DNA of 7,421 nucleotides from Thermocrinis sp. (GCA_009903855.1 WYEK01000051.1:1-7421); one strand, 5' to 3'. Shown: positions 1-7,026, numbered from the stretch's first letter. Numbers and translations: made by a program. The notes: a model not told the origin generated them from the sequence alone.

Positions 1-3000
1 GCCATAGGAATACCCATCTTTGCATATTCCTTTATCACCGCTTTGAACTCCTCCTCAGAGAGGGAGTTCAGGAATTCTTCTATAGCCCTTTGGTTTTGTC
101 CATCAGGAGTATCTCCCACGCTGTAGACCTCTTTTAGGAAGTTGATTATCTCTTGCCTGTCTGCCATGTTTTTGAGAAGCTCTCCCAACTTTTTGCCAAG
201 CTCTTTACATGCCCAGCCAAGGTGGGTTTCTAGTATTTGACCTACGTTCATACGAGATGGCACGCCCAAGGGGTTCAGAACTATATCTACGGGAGTACCA
301 TCCTCTAGGAAGGGCATATCCTCCACTGGCAGAACTACCGAGATCACACCCTTGTTTCCGTGTCTTCCTGCCATTTTATCGCCCACTTTGATCTTTCTCT
401 TTTGGGCTATATACACCTTAACTAAGGTGATAACTCCCTGAGGCAGTTCGCTCTTTTTGCCTATGGCTTCAAGCTTTTCCTCGTAGATCTTGGTGAGCAT
501 ATCCACCTGCGCCTTTGTCCTATCTCTAACTTCCCTTATCTTCTCGCACAGTTCTGGATCATCAAACAAGTTTTCAGGCTTGGTGATTATGTAGTTAAGG
601 AGAACATCAAAGGTTTGCTCGTCAATGACAGTGCCTGCGGGATAGGTCTTTTTCTTTATGACGATCTCCTTGTCTAAGGTCCTTCCAAGCACCAAGCTTT
701 TAACAAAGGCATTCCTGCCTTCCACAATCAACCTTTTCTTTCTCTCTAGGTCCGCTAAAAGCTCTTCCCTTTCCTGCCTTTCCACATGCTCCGCCAGATA
801 ATTTCTCTTCTCTCCCAACTTTCTGGCAAAGACCTTAACATCCACCACAACACCCTCAACACCGGGCGGACATCTCAAGGATGTATCTTTTACATCCCTA
901 GATTTTTCTCCAAAGATCGCCTGCAATAGCTTTTCCTCTGGAGTGAGTTGGCTCTCGCCCTTGGGAGTGACCTTTCCAACCAGTATATCTCCGGGCTTAA
1001 CGTAGGTGCCGATCTTTACGATGCCAAACTCATCCAAGTGGGCAAGGGCCCTCTCCGGTACCCCGGGGATAGAACGGGTGATCTCTTCGTAACCCAGCTT
1101 GGTTTCCCTTGCCTCCACTTCCAACTCTTCAATGTGGATGGACGTATACACATCATCCTTTACCAGACGTTCAGAGATAACGATGGCGTCCTCAAAGTTG
1201 TAACCTCTCCACGGCATGAAGGCAACGAGCACATCCTTTCCAAGGGCTAGTTCTCCCTTGTAGGTAGATTGACCATCCGCCAAAATATCTCCCTTCTTTA
1301 CCTTCTGTCCCTTTACTACCAAAGGTCTTTGATTTATACAGGTATTTTGATTGGTCCTCTTGAACTTTTCAAGCTCATATATGTCTATGCCGATGTCTGT
1401 GGGGTCTTTGAAATCAATTTCGTCTGGATTTACCCTTATGACGACCCTCTTGCCATCCACCTCTTCTACTACACCGCCTCTCTTTGCAATCACTACTGCA
1501 CCGCTGTCCCGGGCTACGACCTTCTCCATACCGGTGCCCACCAGGGGTGCCTGAGTGAATATCAAGGGCACCGCCTGCCTTTGCATGTTGGAGCCCATCA
1601 AAGCCCGGTTTGCGTCGTCATGCTCAAGGAAAGGAATCAAAGAGGAAGACACAGAAACCACCTGTCTTGGAGAAACATCCATGTAATGGACTTGCTCCGG
1701 ACGTACTATTTGAATTTCGTTTTTATACCTCGCATAAACTCTGTCCGCCAGAAGGGTACCATCCTCTGCGTACGGAGTATATTGGGCTATTACAAAGTTC
1801 TCCTCCTCGTAAGCAGCCAAGTATTCCACTTTGTCTGTTACCTTTCCGTTCTCTACCTTTCTGTATGGAGTGATGATAAAGCCATATTCGTTGAGCTGGG
1901 CATACACGGTCAAAGAAGTTACCAAACCTATGTTTTGGCCTTCTGGTGTTTCAATGGGACAGATCCTTCCGTAGTGGGAGGGATGGACGTCCCTTATTTC
2001 AAACTTGGCGCTCTCTCGGGTAAGACCACCGGGACCCAGCGCAGAGAGCCTTCTTTTGTGGGTGGTAGCGGAGAGCGGGTTTGTGTTATCTAAGTATTGG
2101 GATAGGGTTCCACCCTTTAGAAAGTCATAAATGACAGCAGTCAAATACCTCGGTTGTAAAAGGTCTTGAGGTTTAAGGTTGGGATCCTCTGGGCTGACCA
2201 CCGTACAACGATCCCTGAAGTATTTTTCCATACGGGCAATTCCTATTCTGCACTGGTTTTCTAAGAGCTCGCCTACTGCCCGCACCCTTCTGTTGCCAAG
2301 GTAAGCAATATCATCCTTTTTCTGCCTTCCGTGTTTAAGATCTATGAGATATTTGACCACATTAATAAGGTCTAAAGCATTCAGGAACCTCGCCTCTCCC
2401 TCCGTGTAATCCTTTACCCTAACTTCCGTCTTCTCTTTAAAGAGTTCTTTAAGGAGTTCCTCGGTAGCGGGGACCTCCCTTCCGTCTTCCAAAATTACCG
2501 CCAAAGGTGGAAGGGAGCTTAACCTTTCCAAATCTGCGGGCTTCAGAACCTTGGGGACCTTATGAACCTTGGCGTTGAGCTTTACCCTACCAACCTTAGA
2601 TAGGTCATAGCGGGTGATGTCTTTGAAGTAGAGCTCAAAGTGGGTCCTTGCCCTGCTTACGAGGTGCTCCAGTTCCATAATCATGGGCTCTACTGCCCGC
2701 AGTTTCTTGTATATATCTATCAGCGCTATGTCTGAAAGCCTGAACTTGGAAGGCAGTCTTATCTGGCTCATTCCCTGATCTCTTGGCATACATTCTGCTA
2801 TGAGCGTTTCCACAATGTATTTATCATAGGGGCTCTTTATTACGCTTTCCCGAGGCACTGCACATACATGGTCTATCTGAATTCTGTCGTCTCTTAATAG
2901 CCTTTCTAAGATTTCCACACTTTCTATGTATCTTTCCTCTATGAACTCTTCCTCTACACCCTTACCTTCCAAGATCCCCCTGTATCTGAGTACGGCAAAG

Positions 3001-3875
3001 ATGTAATGACCCTCTAAATCTTCGGGTTTATACTCCTCACCGGTTGTTTCTTCAAAGAGGCTTCCGCCTCTAACAAAGAATCCCTTTGTCTCTGGGTAGA
3101 AGGCTTTTAGAATTTGGTAGGCAGTTTCCAAGCCAAAGGCTCTGAAAACGTATGAGCCAGCGCTTAGTTTTTTCTTATCTATCCTGACGGTTAGTATGTC
3201 GGAGGTACTGGAAAGCTCGAACTCTATCCGAGAGCCTTTGTCTGGGATTATGCTTGCCCTATAGAGCATACGTACTATGGTTGTTTCCTTTTGCCTTTCC
3301 TCCTTCTCCTCAAAGAACACACCCGGAGAACGTATAAGCTGATTTACCACAACCCTTTCGGTACCGTTTATAATAAAAGAGCCCTTTTCGGTCATAAGGG
3401 GTATTTCGCCGAAGTATACCTTTTTGGGCTCGCTTACTCTTTCCCCCTTCTTTGTCTTTGTTCTGAGTCTTACCAAAACTCTAAGAGGAGCAGAGTAGGT
3501 AAAGCCCTTTAACTTACAGTCTTCCTCAGTGAATTTTTCCTTATATACCAGCTTTGAACCACACTTGGGACAGTCTACATCATATCCTCCCAAAAAGTTT
3601 GGGTCTGAGTACGCTTTGTAGCCGCATCTGTTGCATTCCCACTCCCCAATCTCGTATCCTAAATACTCAATGATGATCTTCTCATCGGGATCTTTCATAG
3701 GAAAGGATGTTCTGAAGACGTACTCCAATCCCTTTGGTTCCCTTTTGTGAGGAGACTTTTTAAACTGGATGAAGGACTCAAAGGACTCCTTTGGTACAGT
3801 AAGAAGGTGAGGAGGATTGATGAGTTCTTCCCTTTTGCCAAAAAACTTCCTTGGAAGGGCTAAGTTCTTTCTCAT
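1..3875 (-). CDS. rpoB: DNA-directed RNA polymerase subunit beta, 5' part (runs off the left edge)
   Basis: This is the beta subunit of RNA polymerase, which forms the catalytic cleft with beta'. The reading frame is open without a break from ATG at 3875 for 1291 codons; roughly the last 150-200 residues should lie outside the window. Recognisable landmarks include GEIPLMTEKGSFIINGTERV in the protrusion, LGNRRVRAVGELL, and the rifampicin-pocket region around 588-612, where E. coli Q513, D516, H526 and S531 correspond to Q593, D596, H606 and S611. Further on are MPWRGYNFED (887-896, with the conserved Glu-Asp pair), the active-site lysine motif GDKMAGRHGNKG (1165-1176) and NPLGVPSRMNVGQ. Three regions are longer than in Bacillus: a CxxC...CxxC insert (81-105), an E. 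coli SI1-like region (about 262-355) and an SI2-like region (about 1019-1143). It follows rplL after an 88-base gap holding a hairpin; rpoC would be expected next. Identity is certain; drug sensitivity cannot be inferred. Confidence 0.98.
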   Translation of the reverse strand, partial: MRKNLALPRKFFGKREELINPPHLLTVPKESFESFIQFKKSPHKREPKGLEYVFRTSFPMKDPDEKIIIEYLGYEIGEWECNRCGYKAYSDPNFLGGYDVDCPKCGSKLVYKEKFTEEDCKLKGFTYSAPLRVLVRLRTKTKKGERVSEPKKVYFGEIPLMTEKGSFIINGTERVVVNQLIRSPGVFFEEKEERQKETTIVRMLYRASIIPDKGSRIEFELSSTSDILTVRIDKKKLSAGSYVFRAFGLETAYQILKAFYPETKGFFVRGGSLFEETTGEEYKPEDLEGHYIFAVLRYRGILEGKGVEEEFIEERYIESVEILERLLRDDRIQIDHVCAVPRESVIKSPYDKYIVETLIAECMPRDQGMSQIRLPSKFRLSDIALIDIYKKLRAVEPMIMELEHLVSRARTHFELYFKDITRYDLSKVGRVKLNAKVHKVPKVLKPADLERLSSLPPLAVILEDGREVPATEELLKELFKEKTEVRVKDYTEGEARFLNALDLINVVKYLIDLKHGRQKKDDIAYLGNRRVRAVGELLENQCRIGIARMEKYFRDRCTVVSPEDPNLKPQDLLQPRYLTAVIYDFLKGGTLSQYLDNTNPLSATTHKRRLSALGPGGLTRESAKFEIRDVHPSHYGRICPIETPEGQNIGLVTSLTVYAQLNEYGFIITPYRKVENGKVTDKVEYLAAYEEENFVIAQYTPYAEDGTLLADRVYARYKNEIQIVRPEQVHYMDVSPRQVVSVSSSLIPFLEHDDANRALMGSNMQRQAVPLIFTQAPLVGTGMEKVVARDSGAVVIAKRGGVVEEVDGKRVVIRVNPDEIDFKDPTDIGIDIYELEKFKRTNQNTCINQRPLVVKGQKVKKGDILADGQSTYKGELALGKDVLVAFMPWRGYNFEDAIVISERLVKDDVYTSIHIEELEVEARETKLGYEEITRSIPGVPERALAHLDEFGIVKIGTYVKPGDILVGKVTPKGESQLTPEEKLLQAIFGEKSRDVKDTSLRCPPGVEGVVVDVKVFARKLGEKRNYLAEHVERQEREELLADLERKKRLIVEGRNAFVKSLVLGRTLDKEIVIKKKTYPAGTVIDEQTFDVLLNYIITKPENLFDDPELCEKIREVRDRTKAQVDMLTKIYEEKLEAIGKKSELPQGVITLVKVYIAQKRKIKVGDKMAGRHGNKGVISVVLPVEDMPFLEDGTPVDIVLNPLGVPSRMNVGQILETHLGWACKELGKKLGELLKNMADRQEIINFLKEVYSVGDTPDGQNQRAIEEFLNSLSEEEFKAVIKEYAKMGIPM
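447..821 (-). other. RpoB sequence insertion equivalent to E. coli SI2 region
   Basis: About 125 residues (1019-1143) separate DVKVFAR from LPQGVITLVKVYIAQKRK. Gram-positive beta subunits have only about seven residues here, while E. coli has an insert of roughly 100 (SI2, also called beta i9). The segment is highly charged and looks helical at both ends (AEHVERQEREELLADLERKK; VDMLTKIYEEKLEAIGKK), as in the E. coli coiled insert. The alignment was made by eye and the boundaries are approximate. Confidence 0.75.
3561..3635 (-). other. Zinc-ribbon-like four-cysteine insert in RpoB
   Basis: RpoB residues 81-105 have the pattern C81-x2-C84-x17-C102-x2-C105, with knuckles CNRCGY and CPKCGS typical of zinc ribbons. 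The segment lies between the conserved LGYEIG and CKLKGFTYSAPL strings. In E. coli these strings are about 34 residues closer together, so this is an insert rather than a remodelled core. C120 in CKLKG matches the ordinary cysteine of the E. coli protein and is probably not a ligand. Zinc binding is inferred from spacing alone. Confidence 0.8.
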
Positions 3876-3882
3876 GCCTTTA

Positions 3883-3888
3883 CCCCTT
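3883..3888 (-). promoter_or_regulatory. Ribosome binding site of rpoB (modest)
   Basis: AAGGGG lies seven bases before the rpoB ATG. It is weaker than the GGAGG-type sites ahead of rplL, rplJ and rplK. It begins 11 bases after the U-tract of the upstream hairpin, so it belongs to the read-through transcript. It supports the start at 3875, which also gives the expected N terminus. Confidence 0.6.
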
Positions 3889-3898
3889 GGGTGTTTTT

Positions 3899-3931
3899 AA
3901 AACAAAATACCCCCTTTACAAAAGGGGGTAT
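3899..3931 (-). terminator. Intrinsic terminator/attenuator between rplL and rpoB
   Basis: On the minus strand an 11-base-pair perfect stem (ATACCCCCTTT pairing with AAAGGGGGTAT, three-base loop TGT) is followed at once by TTTTGTTTT. This is the layout of a Rho-independent terminator. The plus strand has no T-run after the stem, so the signal is directional. rpoB starts 23 bases past the U-tract and no convincing promoter fits in between, so the hairpin is probably partial: it would lower rpoBC transcription relative to the ribosomal protein genes, as the rplL-rpoB attenuator does in E. coli. The degree of read-through cannot be seen from sequence. Confidence 0.8.
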
Positions 3932-3963
3932 AAGCTCACAAAAAAGTTTTGAAATTAAAACTC

Positions 3964-4356
3964 TCACTTTATCTCTACTTCTGCTCCTGCCTCTTGGAGC
4001 TTCTTGGCTATGTTTTCTGCCTCCTCCTTTGATACACCTTCTTTTACAGGCTTGGGTGCAGAATCCACCAGGTCCTTTGCCTCCTTGAGACCAAGCCCCG
4101 TGATCTCCCTAACTACCTTGATCACGTTTATCTTGTTAGCACCTGCGCTCTTTAGAATCACAGTGAACTCTGTCTTTTCCTCAGCGGCAGGTGCGGGACC
4201 TGCTGGAGCTCCGGCTACTGCTGCTGGTGCTGCTGCCACCACAGCGGCGGCTGATACTCCAAACTTCTCTTCCAGCTTCTTTACAAGCTCGGCAACTTCC
4301 AAAAGGGTCATGTTGCCTATAGCTTCTACTATTTCGTCAATGGTAAGTGCTGGCAT
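3964..4356 (-). CDS. rplL: 50S ribosomal protein L7/L12
   Basis: This is the stalk protein of the large subunit, present in several copies bound to L10; it recruits and stimulates the translation GTPases, EF-Tu among them. The product is 130 residues, normal for the family. Residues 1-33 are the N-terminal dimerisation segment (TIDEIVEAIGNMTLLEVAEL). Residues about 36-59 are an Ala/Pro/Gly-rich flexible hinge. Residues 61-130 are the factor-binding C-terminal domain with GANKINVIKVVREITGLGL and the downstream KEAKDLVD. A strong AAGGAGGT site lies six bases before the ATG, in the 15-base gap after rplJ, which suits high production of a multi-copy protein. It ends with TGA and is followed by the hairpin that precedes rpoB. 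Confidence 0.98.
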   Translation of the reverse strand: MPALTIDEIVEAIGNMTLLEVAELVKKLEEKFGVSAAAVVAAAPAAVAGAPAGPAPAAEEKTEFTVILKSAGANKINVIKVVREITGLGLKEAKDLVDSAPKPVKEGVSKEEAENIAKKLQEAGAEVEIK

Positions 4357-4371
4357 CTTTATACCTCCTTA

Positions 4372-4908
4372 TTAAGATTTTTTCTTTTCTTCTATTGCCT
4401 TTAGGGTAAGTACAAGCTTTTGGGGCATAGCCTTGAGGGCTAAGATAAAGTTCATCAAAGGAGCTTGCAAAGTACCCATAAGCTTGGAAAGCAATACTTC
4501 CCTTGGGGGCAACTCTGCAAGTGCTTGTACTTCCTGTGGCTTTAAAAACCTACCCCCCATAAAACCACCCTTTATTTTGGCAAGGGGGTTTTCTTTGTTC
4601 AGCTCCTTTGAAACTTCAAAGATCTTCTTGGCAATAACCACAGGATCCTTGTAAGCAAAGACTAAGGCAGTTGGTCCCACAAGCACATCTCTATGGTCTG
4701 CCACAGCGGTGTCCATAAAAGCCCTGTAAAAGAGGGTATTTTTACCCACCACAAGCTCACCGTTCATGGCCTTGAGCTCAGCCCTGAGCTGTGTGAGAGG
4801 GTACGCATCTATACCCGAGTAGTTGAAGAAGATTACTAACTGCGCCCTCTGTAGCCTATCCTTGTAGCTGTTTATCAACTCAGCTTTCGCTTGCCAACTT
4901 TTCCTCAT
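4372..4908 (-). CDS. rplJ: 50S ribosomal protein L10
   Basis: L10 anchors the L12 dimers to the ribosomal stalk base, next to L11, on 23S rRNA. The product has 178 residues, slightly longer than E. coli L10 (165). The N-terminal rRNA-binding domain shows FFNYSGIDAYPLTQLRAEL and GELVVGKNTLFYRA. LAELPPREVLLSKLMGTLQAP leads into the C-terminal helix that binds L12. This helix is long, running to a Lys-rich end (IEEKKKS), and appears to have room for three L12 dimers. The start ATG overlaps the rplA stop as ATGA, and its AGGAGGTG site lies inside the last codons of rplA, so translation is probably coupled to L1. There is no room for the separate L10-binding leader known upstream of rplJ in E. coli. 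Confidence 0.98.
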   Translation of the reverse strand: MRKSWQAKAELINSYKDRLQRAQLVIFFNYSGIDAYPLTQLRAELKAMNGELVVGKNTLFYRAFMDTAVADHRDVLVGPTALVFAYKDPVVIAKKIFEVSKELNKENPLAKIKGGFMGGRFLKPQEVQALAELPPREVLLSKLMGTLQAPLMNFILALKAMPQKLVLTLKAIEEKKKS

Positions 4909-5630
4909 GCAGCCACCTCCTGAAGCTTTCTGAGGGTGAGGGCGGTATCCACCTTAACACCCGGGGACATGGTAGCAGACAGGGTAATACTCCTCACGTA
5001 CTGACCTTTTGCACCCGGTGGTTTTGCCTTCACCACTGCGTCTATAGCGGTGTATGCGTTCTCAATGAGCTTTTTCTCATCAAAGGAAATTTTCCCTATG
5101 GGCATGTGCACATTACCAGTTTTGTCTACCTTGAACTCCACCCTACCCTTCTTTGCCTCTTCTATTGCCTGCTTTACGTTAGTGGTAACGGTACCCGTTT
5201 TAGGGTTTGGCATTAAACCCCTTGGACCCAAGAGCTTTCCAAGTTTTGCCACCTTCGGCATAATTTCAGGAACCGCTATAACCACATCGTAGTCTACCCA
5301 CTCCTCTTTGAGGATTTTGTTTATAAGGTCCTCACCACCCACATAGTCTGCGCCTGCTTCCTTTGCAATCTTTTGGGCTTCACCCTCCGCGAGAACCAAG
5401 ACCTTGATTTCTTTACCCAAACCATGGGGTAAGACCACAGAACCCCTTACCATCTGGTCCGCATACTTGGGGTCCACACCGAGCCTCATGGCAAGCTCCA
5501 CCGTCTGGTCAAACTTTGGACCACACTCTGCGTGGAGCTTTTTTAAAATCTGAACAGCTTCCTCTACTGAGTAAAGTTTGTTTCTGTCATAGAGCTCAAG
5601 GCACTTTAAATATCTTTTTCCCCTCTTCAT
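4905..5630 (-). CDS. rplA: 50S ribosomal protein L1
   Basis: L1 binds 23S rRNA helices 76-78 and forms the mobile L1 stalk that handles the deacylated tRNA in the E site. In many bacteria it also represses its own operon by binding mRNA. The product has 241 residues, close to the family norm (about 230-240). The family signature IMPKVAKLGKLLGPRGLMP is at 123-141, followed by NPKTGTVT. Domain I is formed by about 1-68 and 160-241, and the inserted domain II by about 69-159. It begins three bases after the rplK stop, with GGAAGGAG inside the end of rplK as ribosome binding site. No L1-binding mRNA mimic is evident by eye. Confidence 0.98.
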   Translation of the reverse strand: MKRGKRYLKCLELYDRNKLYSVEEAVQILKKLHAECGPKFDQTVELAMRLGVDPKYADQMVRGSVVLPHGLGKEIKVLVLAEGEAQKIAKEAGADYVGGEDLINKILKEEWVDYDVVIAVPEIMPKVAKLGKLLGPRGLMPNPKTGTVTTNVKQAIEEAKKGRVEFKVDKTGNVHMPIGKISFDEKKLIENAYTAIDAVVKAKPPGAKGQYVRSITLSATMSPGVKVDTALTLRKLQEVAA

Positions 5631-5633
5631 AGC

Positions 5634-6071
5634 TCACTCCTTCCAACCTTCTATTTCTATACCCATACTTTTGGCAGTGCCCGCAATGGTTCTCATGGCG
5701 GCGTTTAGGTCTGTGGTGTTCATGTCCTTTAGCTTCATTTTAGCGATCTCTCTAAGCTGTTCCACAGTGATCTTACCTACCTTTTGTCTTTTGGGGTCTC
5801 CCGAACCCTTTTGAACCTTTGCCGCCTTTTTGAGAAGATAAGAAGCAGGGGGCGTCTTCATAACGAACGTGAAGCTTCTGTCTTGGTATATGGTGATCAC
5901 GACGGGCACCACAGTGCCGGGTTCAAAGTCCTTGCTTGCCGCGTTGAACTGCTTGACAAACTCCATTATGTTCACACCGTGCTGACCGAGGGCTGGACCA
6001 ACGGGAGGTGCAGGTGTAGCTTGCTGAGCGGGCAACATCAGCTCCACAACCGCAGTTACCTTCTTAGCCAT
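5634..6071 (-). CDS. rplK: 50S ribosomal protein L11
   Basis: L11 binds the GTPase-associated region of 23S rRNA at the stalk base and takes part in factor binding and the stringent response. The product has 145 residues (E. coli 142). The N-terminal domain carries the proline-rich APPVGPALGQHGVNI (21-35), the region associated with thiostrepton-type drug action. The C-terminal RNA-binding domain (about 75-141) shows FVMKTPPASYLLKKAA and MNTTDLNAAMRTIAGTAKSMG. The ATG has GGAGGT five bases upstream. The 31-base gap after nusG is the longest between adjacent genes before rplL-rpoB, and a possible promoter sits at its start. Confidence 0.98.
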   Translation of the reverse strand: MAKKVTAVVELMLPAQQATPAPPVGPALGQHGVNIMEFVKQFNAASKDFEPGTVVPVVITIYQDRSFTFVMKTPPASYLLKKAAKVQKGSGDPKRQKVGKITVEQLREIAKMKLKDMNTTDLNAAMRTIAGTAKSMGIEIEGWKE

Positions 6072-6089
6072 TACCTACCTCCAAAGAGA

Positions 6090-6105
6090 ATATAACATTA
6101 TATCA
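6090..6105 (-). promoter_or_regulatory. Possible extended -10 promoter for rplK
   Basis: The minus strand reads TGATATAATG across the nusG stop: a perfect TATAAT (6097-6102) preceded by TG and one base, the extended -10 form. No good -35 hexamer is found 16-19 bases upstream (TCTCTC at 17), so the case rests on the -10 alone. A start near 6090 would give a leader of about 19 bases holding the rplK GGAGGT site. E. coli has a promoter at the equivalent place. In AT-rich spacer sequence, chance remains possible. Confidence 0.4.
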
Positions 6106-6828
6106 CAACTTTTCCACCTGAGAGAAATCTAGCTCAACAGGTGTTAGCCTACCAAATATGCTGATCAAAACTGTTAGCTTTTCTCTTTCTGGATGAACCT
6201 CTTCCACAGTGCCGGTAAAGTTCATAAAGGGTCCTTCTATGACCCTAACCTGGTCGCCCTTCTCAAAGAGAATTCTCGTAGGTCTTACGCCCTTCTTCAC
6301 AAAGGCTATGATCCTTTCCACCTCCTTTTCATCCAAAGAGGCAACCCTTCCGCCCACCAAAACAGGCCTATAGACGTGTGGTGTCTTTTCTATTGCCCTC
6401 AAGAGTGTATCATCCATGTCTGCCTTTATAAGTAGATAACCCGGGAACATTTTGGATTCCAAAATAATTTTTGCTTCCGTTTTGTTCTCCTTGCACACTA
6501 TTTTTTGCCCGGGCTTTGATATAGGAGGTGCTTCTACGCACAGGTCTCCCTCTACGCTTTCCAAAACCCTAACCTCTCCGTTCTCTATCCTAAAGGTGGT
6601 AACACCTTTTTTCCCAAGCACGCTTATGTCTCTATTGTTGCCACGCAGGGAAAGCCTGTATTTTTCCTTTCCCATAGTTTTTATGACCACCTTTTCCTCT
6701 GCGGGAACTATAACCTCCTCCACCTTGTGAGAAAGCCCTTCCAAAGCTAATACCTTCAGAAGGTTCTCCTTGGCGGTAGCCTCCTTTCCCGCTTCCACTT
6801 GCAGGGCATACCATTTATATTCACCCAT
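6103..6828 (-). CDS. nusG: Transcription termination/antitermination factor NusG, with Aquifex-type inserted domain
   Basis: NusG binds RNA polymerase across the cleft through its NGN domain, affecting pausing, and contacts Rho or ribosomal protein S10 through its KOW domain. The product has 241 residues; E. coli NusG has 181. The NGN domain is split: 4-50 (KWYALQVEAGKE, VPAEEKVV) and about 122-178 (FPGYLLIKADM, PHVYRPVLVGG). Between them is an insert of about 70 residues (51-121), as in A. aeolicus NusG domain II; it contains two cysteines, C97 and C112. The KOW part (187-241) is canonical: GDQVRVIEGPFMNFTGTVEE and SIFGRLTPVELDFSQVEKL. The ATG shares one base with the secE stop (TAATG), implying coupling. 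Identity is certain; the function of the insert is not known from sequence. Confidence 0.97.
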   Translation of the reverse strand: MGEYKWYALQVEAGKEATAKENLLKVLALEGLSHKVEEVIVPAEEKVVIKTMGKEKYRLSLRGNNRDISVLGKKGVTTFRIENGEVRVLESVEGDLCVEAPPISKPGQKIVCKENKTEAKIILESKMFPGYLLIKADMDDTLLRAIEKTPHVYRPVLVGGRVASLDEKEVERIIAFVKKGVRPTRILFEKGDQVRVIEGPFMNFTGTVEEVHPEREKLTVLISIFGRLTPVELDFSQVEKL

Positions 6829-7022
6829 TAGCCACCCCTCAAAGATAGTAGAAAGTTAATAATTCTAACAAAGACAATGTCTAAGATCCAAAGGTAGGTA
6901 CCAATTACAAGGGCAAATATTATAACGCTAATTGTTGCCTTTATGGCTAAATCCTTGCTGGGCCACGATACCCTATCAAGCTCTTGCTTTACGGACCTCA
7001 GGAAGTTCTTTATCCTTTCCAT
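6828..7022 (-). CDS. secE: Protein translocase subunit SecE
   Basis: SecE is the small essential membrane subunit that clamps SecY in the SecYEG export channel. The product has 64 residues, the usual size of single-span bacterial SecE. The amphipathic N-terminal helix has the family pattern VKQELDRVSWPSKDL (11-25), and one membrane segment covers about 29-50 (ISVIIFALVIGTYLWILDIV). A longer reading from 7061 would add 13 residues but runs into tRNA-Trp, so the ATG at 7022, with GGAG five bases upstream and a conserved N terminus, is chosen. It lies 12 bases after the tRNA and overlaps nusG by one base, the common secE-nusG pairing. Confidence 0.95.
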   Translation of the reverse strand: MERIKNFLRSVKQELDRVSWPSKDLAIKATISVIIFALVIGTYLWILDIVFVRIINFLLSLRGG

Positions 7023-7026
7023 TTTT

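Noticed and set aside
1269..2093. A 274-codon open frame on the plus strand, antisense to rpoB
   Set aside because: It lies wholly opposite the most conserved part of rpoB, its protein has no recognisable family or coherent composition, and no ribosome site supports it. It is a by-product of rpoB codon use.
3945..3962. Inverted repeat AGTTTT-GAAATT-AAAACT just after rplL, followed by a T-run on the minus strand
   Set aside because: The six-pair stem is almost all A-T and would not hold at thermophile temperatures; the G-C hairpin about 30 bases further on is a far better terminator candidate.
4195..4260. Repetitive GCT/GCC-type triplets resembling a short tandem repeat
   Set aside because: These are the alanine and proline codons of the L7/L12 hinge, with no exact repeat unit.
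4004..4375. A 123-codon plus-strand frame rich in Ala, Ser and Thr
   Set aside because: It is the mirror of the L7/L12 coding sequence, whose Ala/Pro hinge gives a biased antisense frame; rplL itself is unmistakable.
6632..6814. A 60-codon minus-strand frame, Gly/Ser-rich, inside nusG
   Set aside because: It is an out-of-frame reading of nusG, which has clear full-length family similarity in its own frame.
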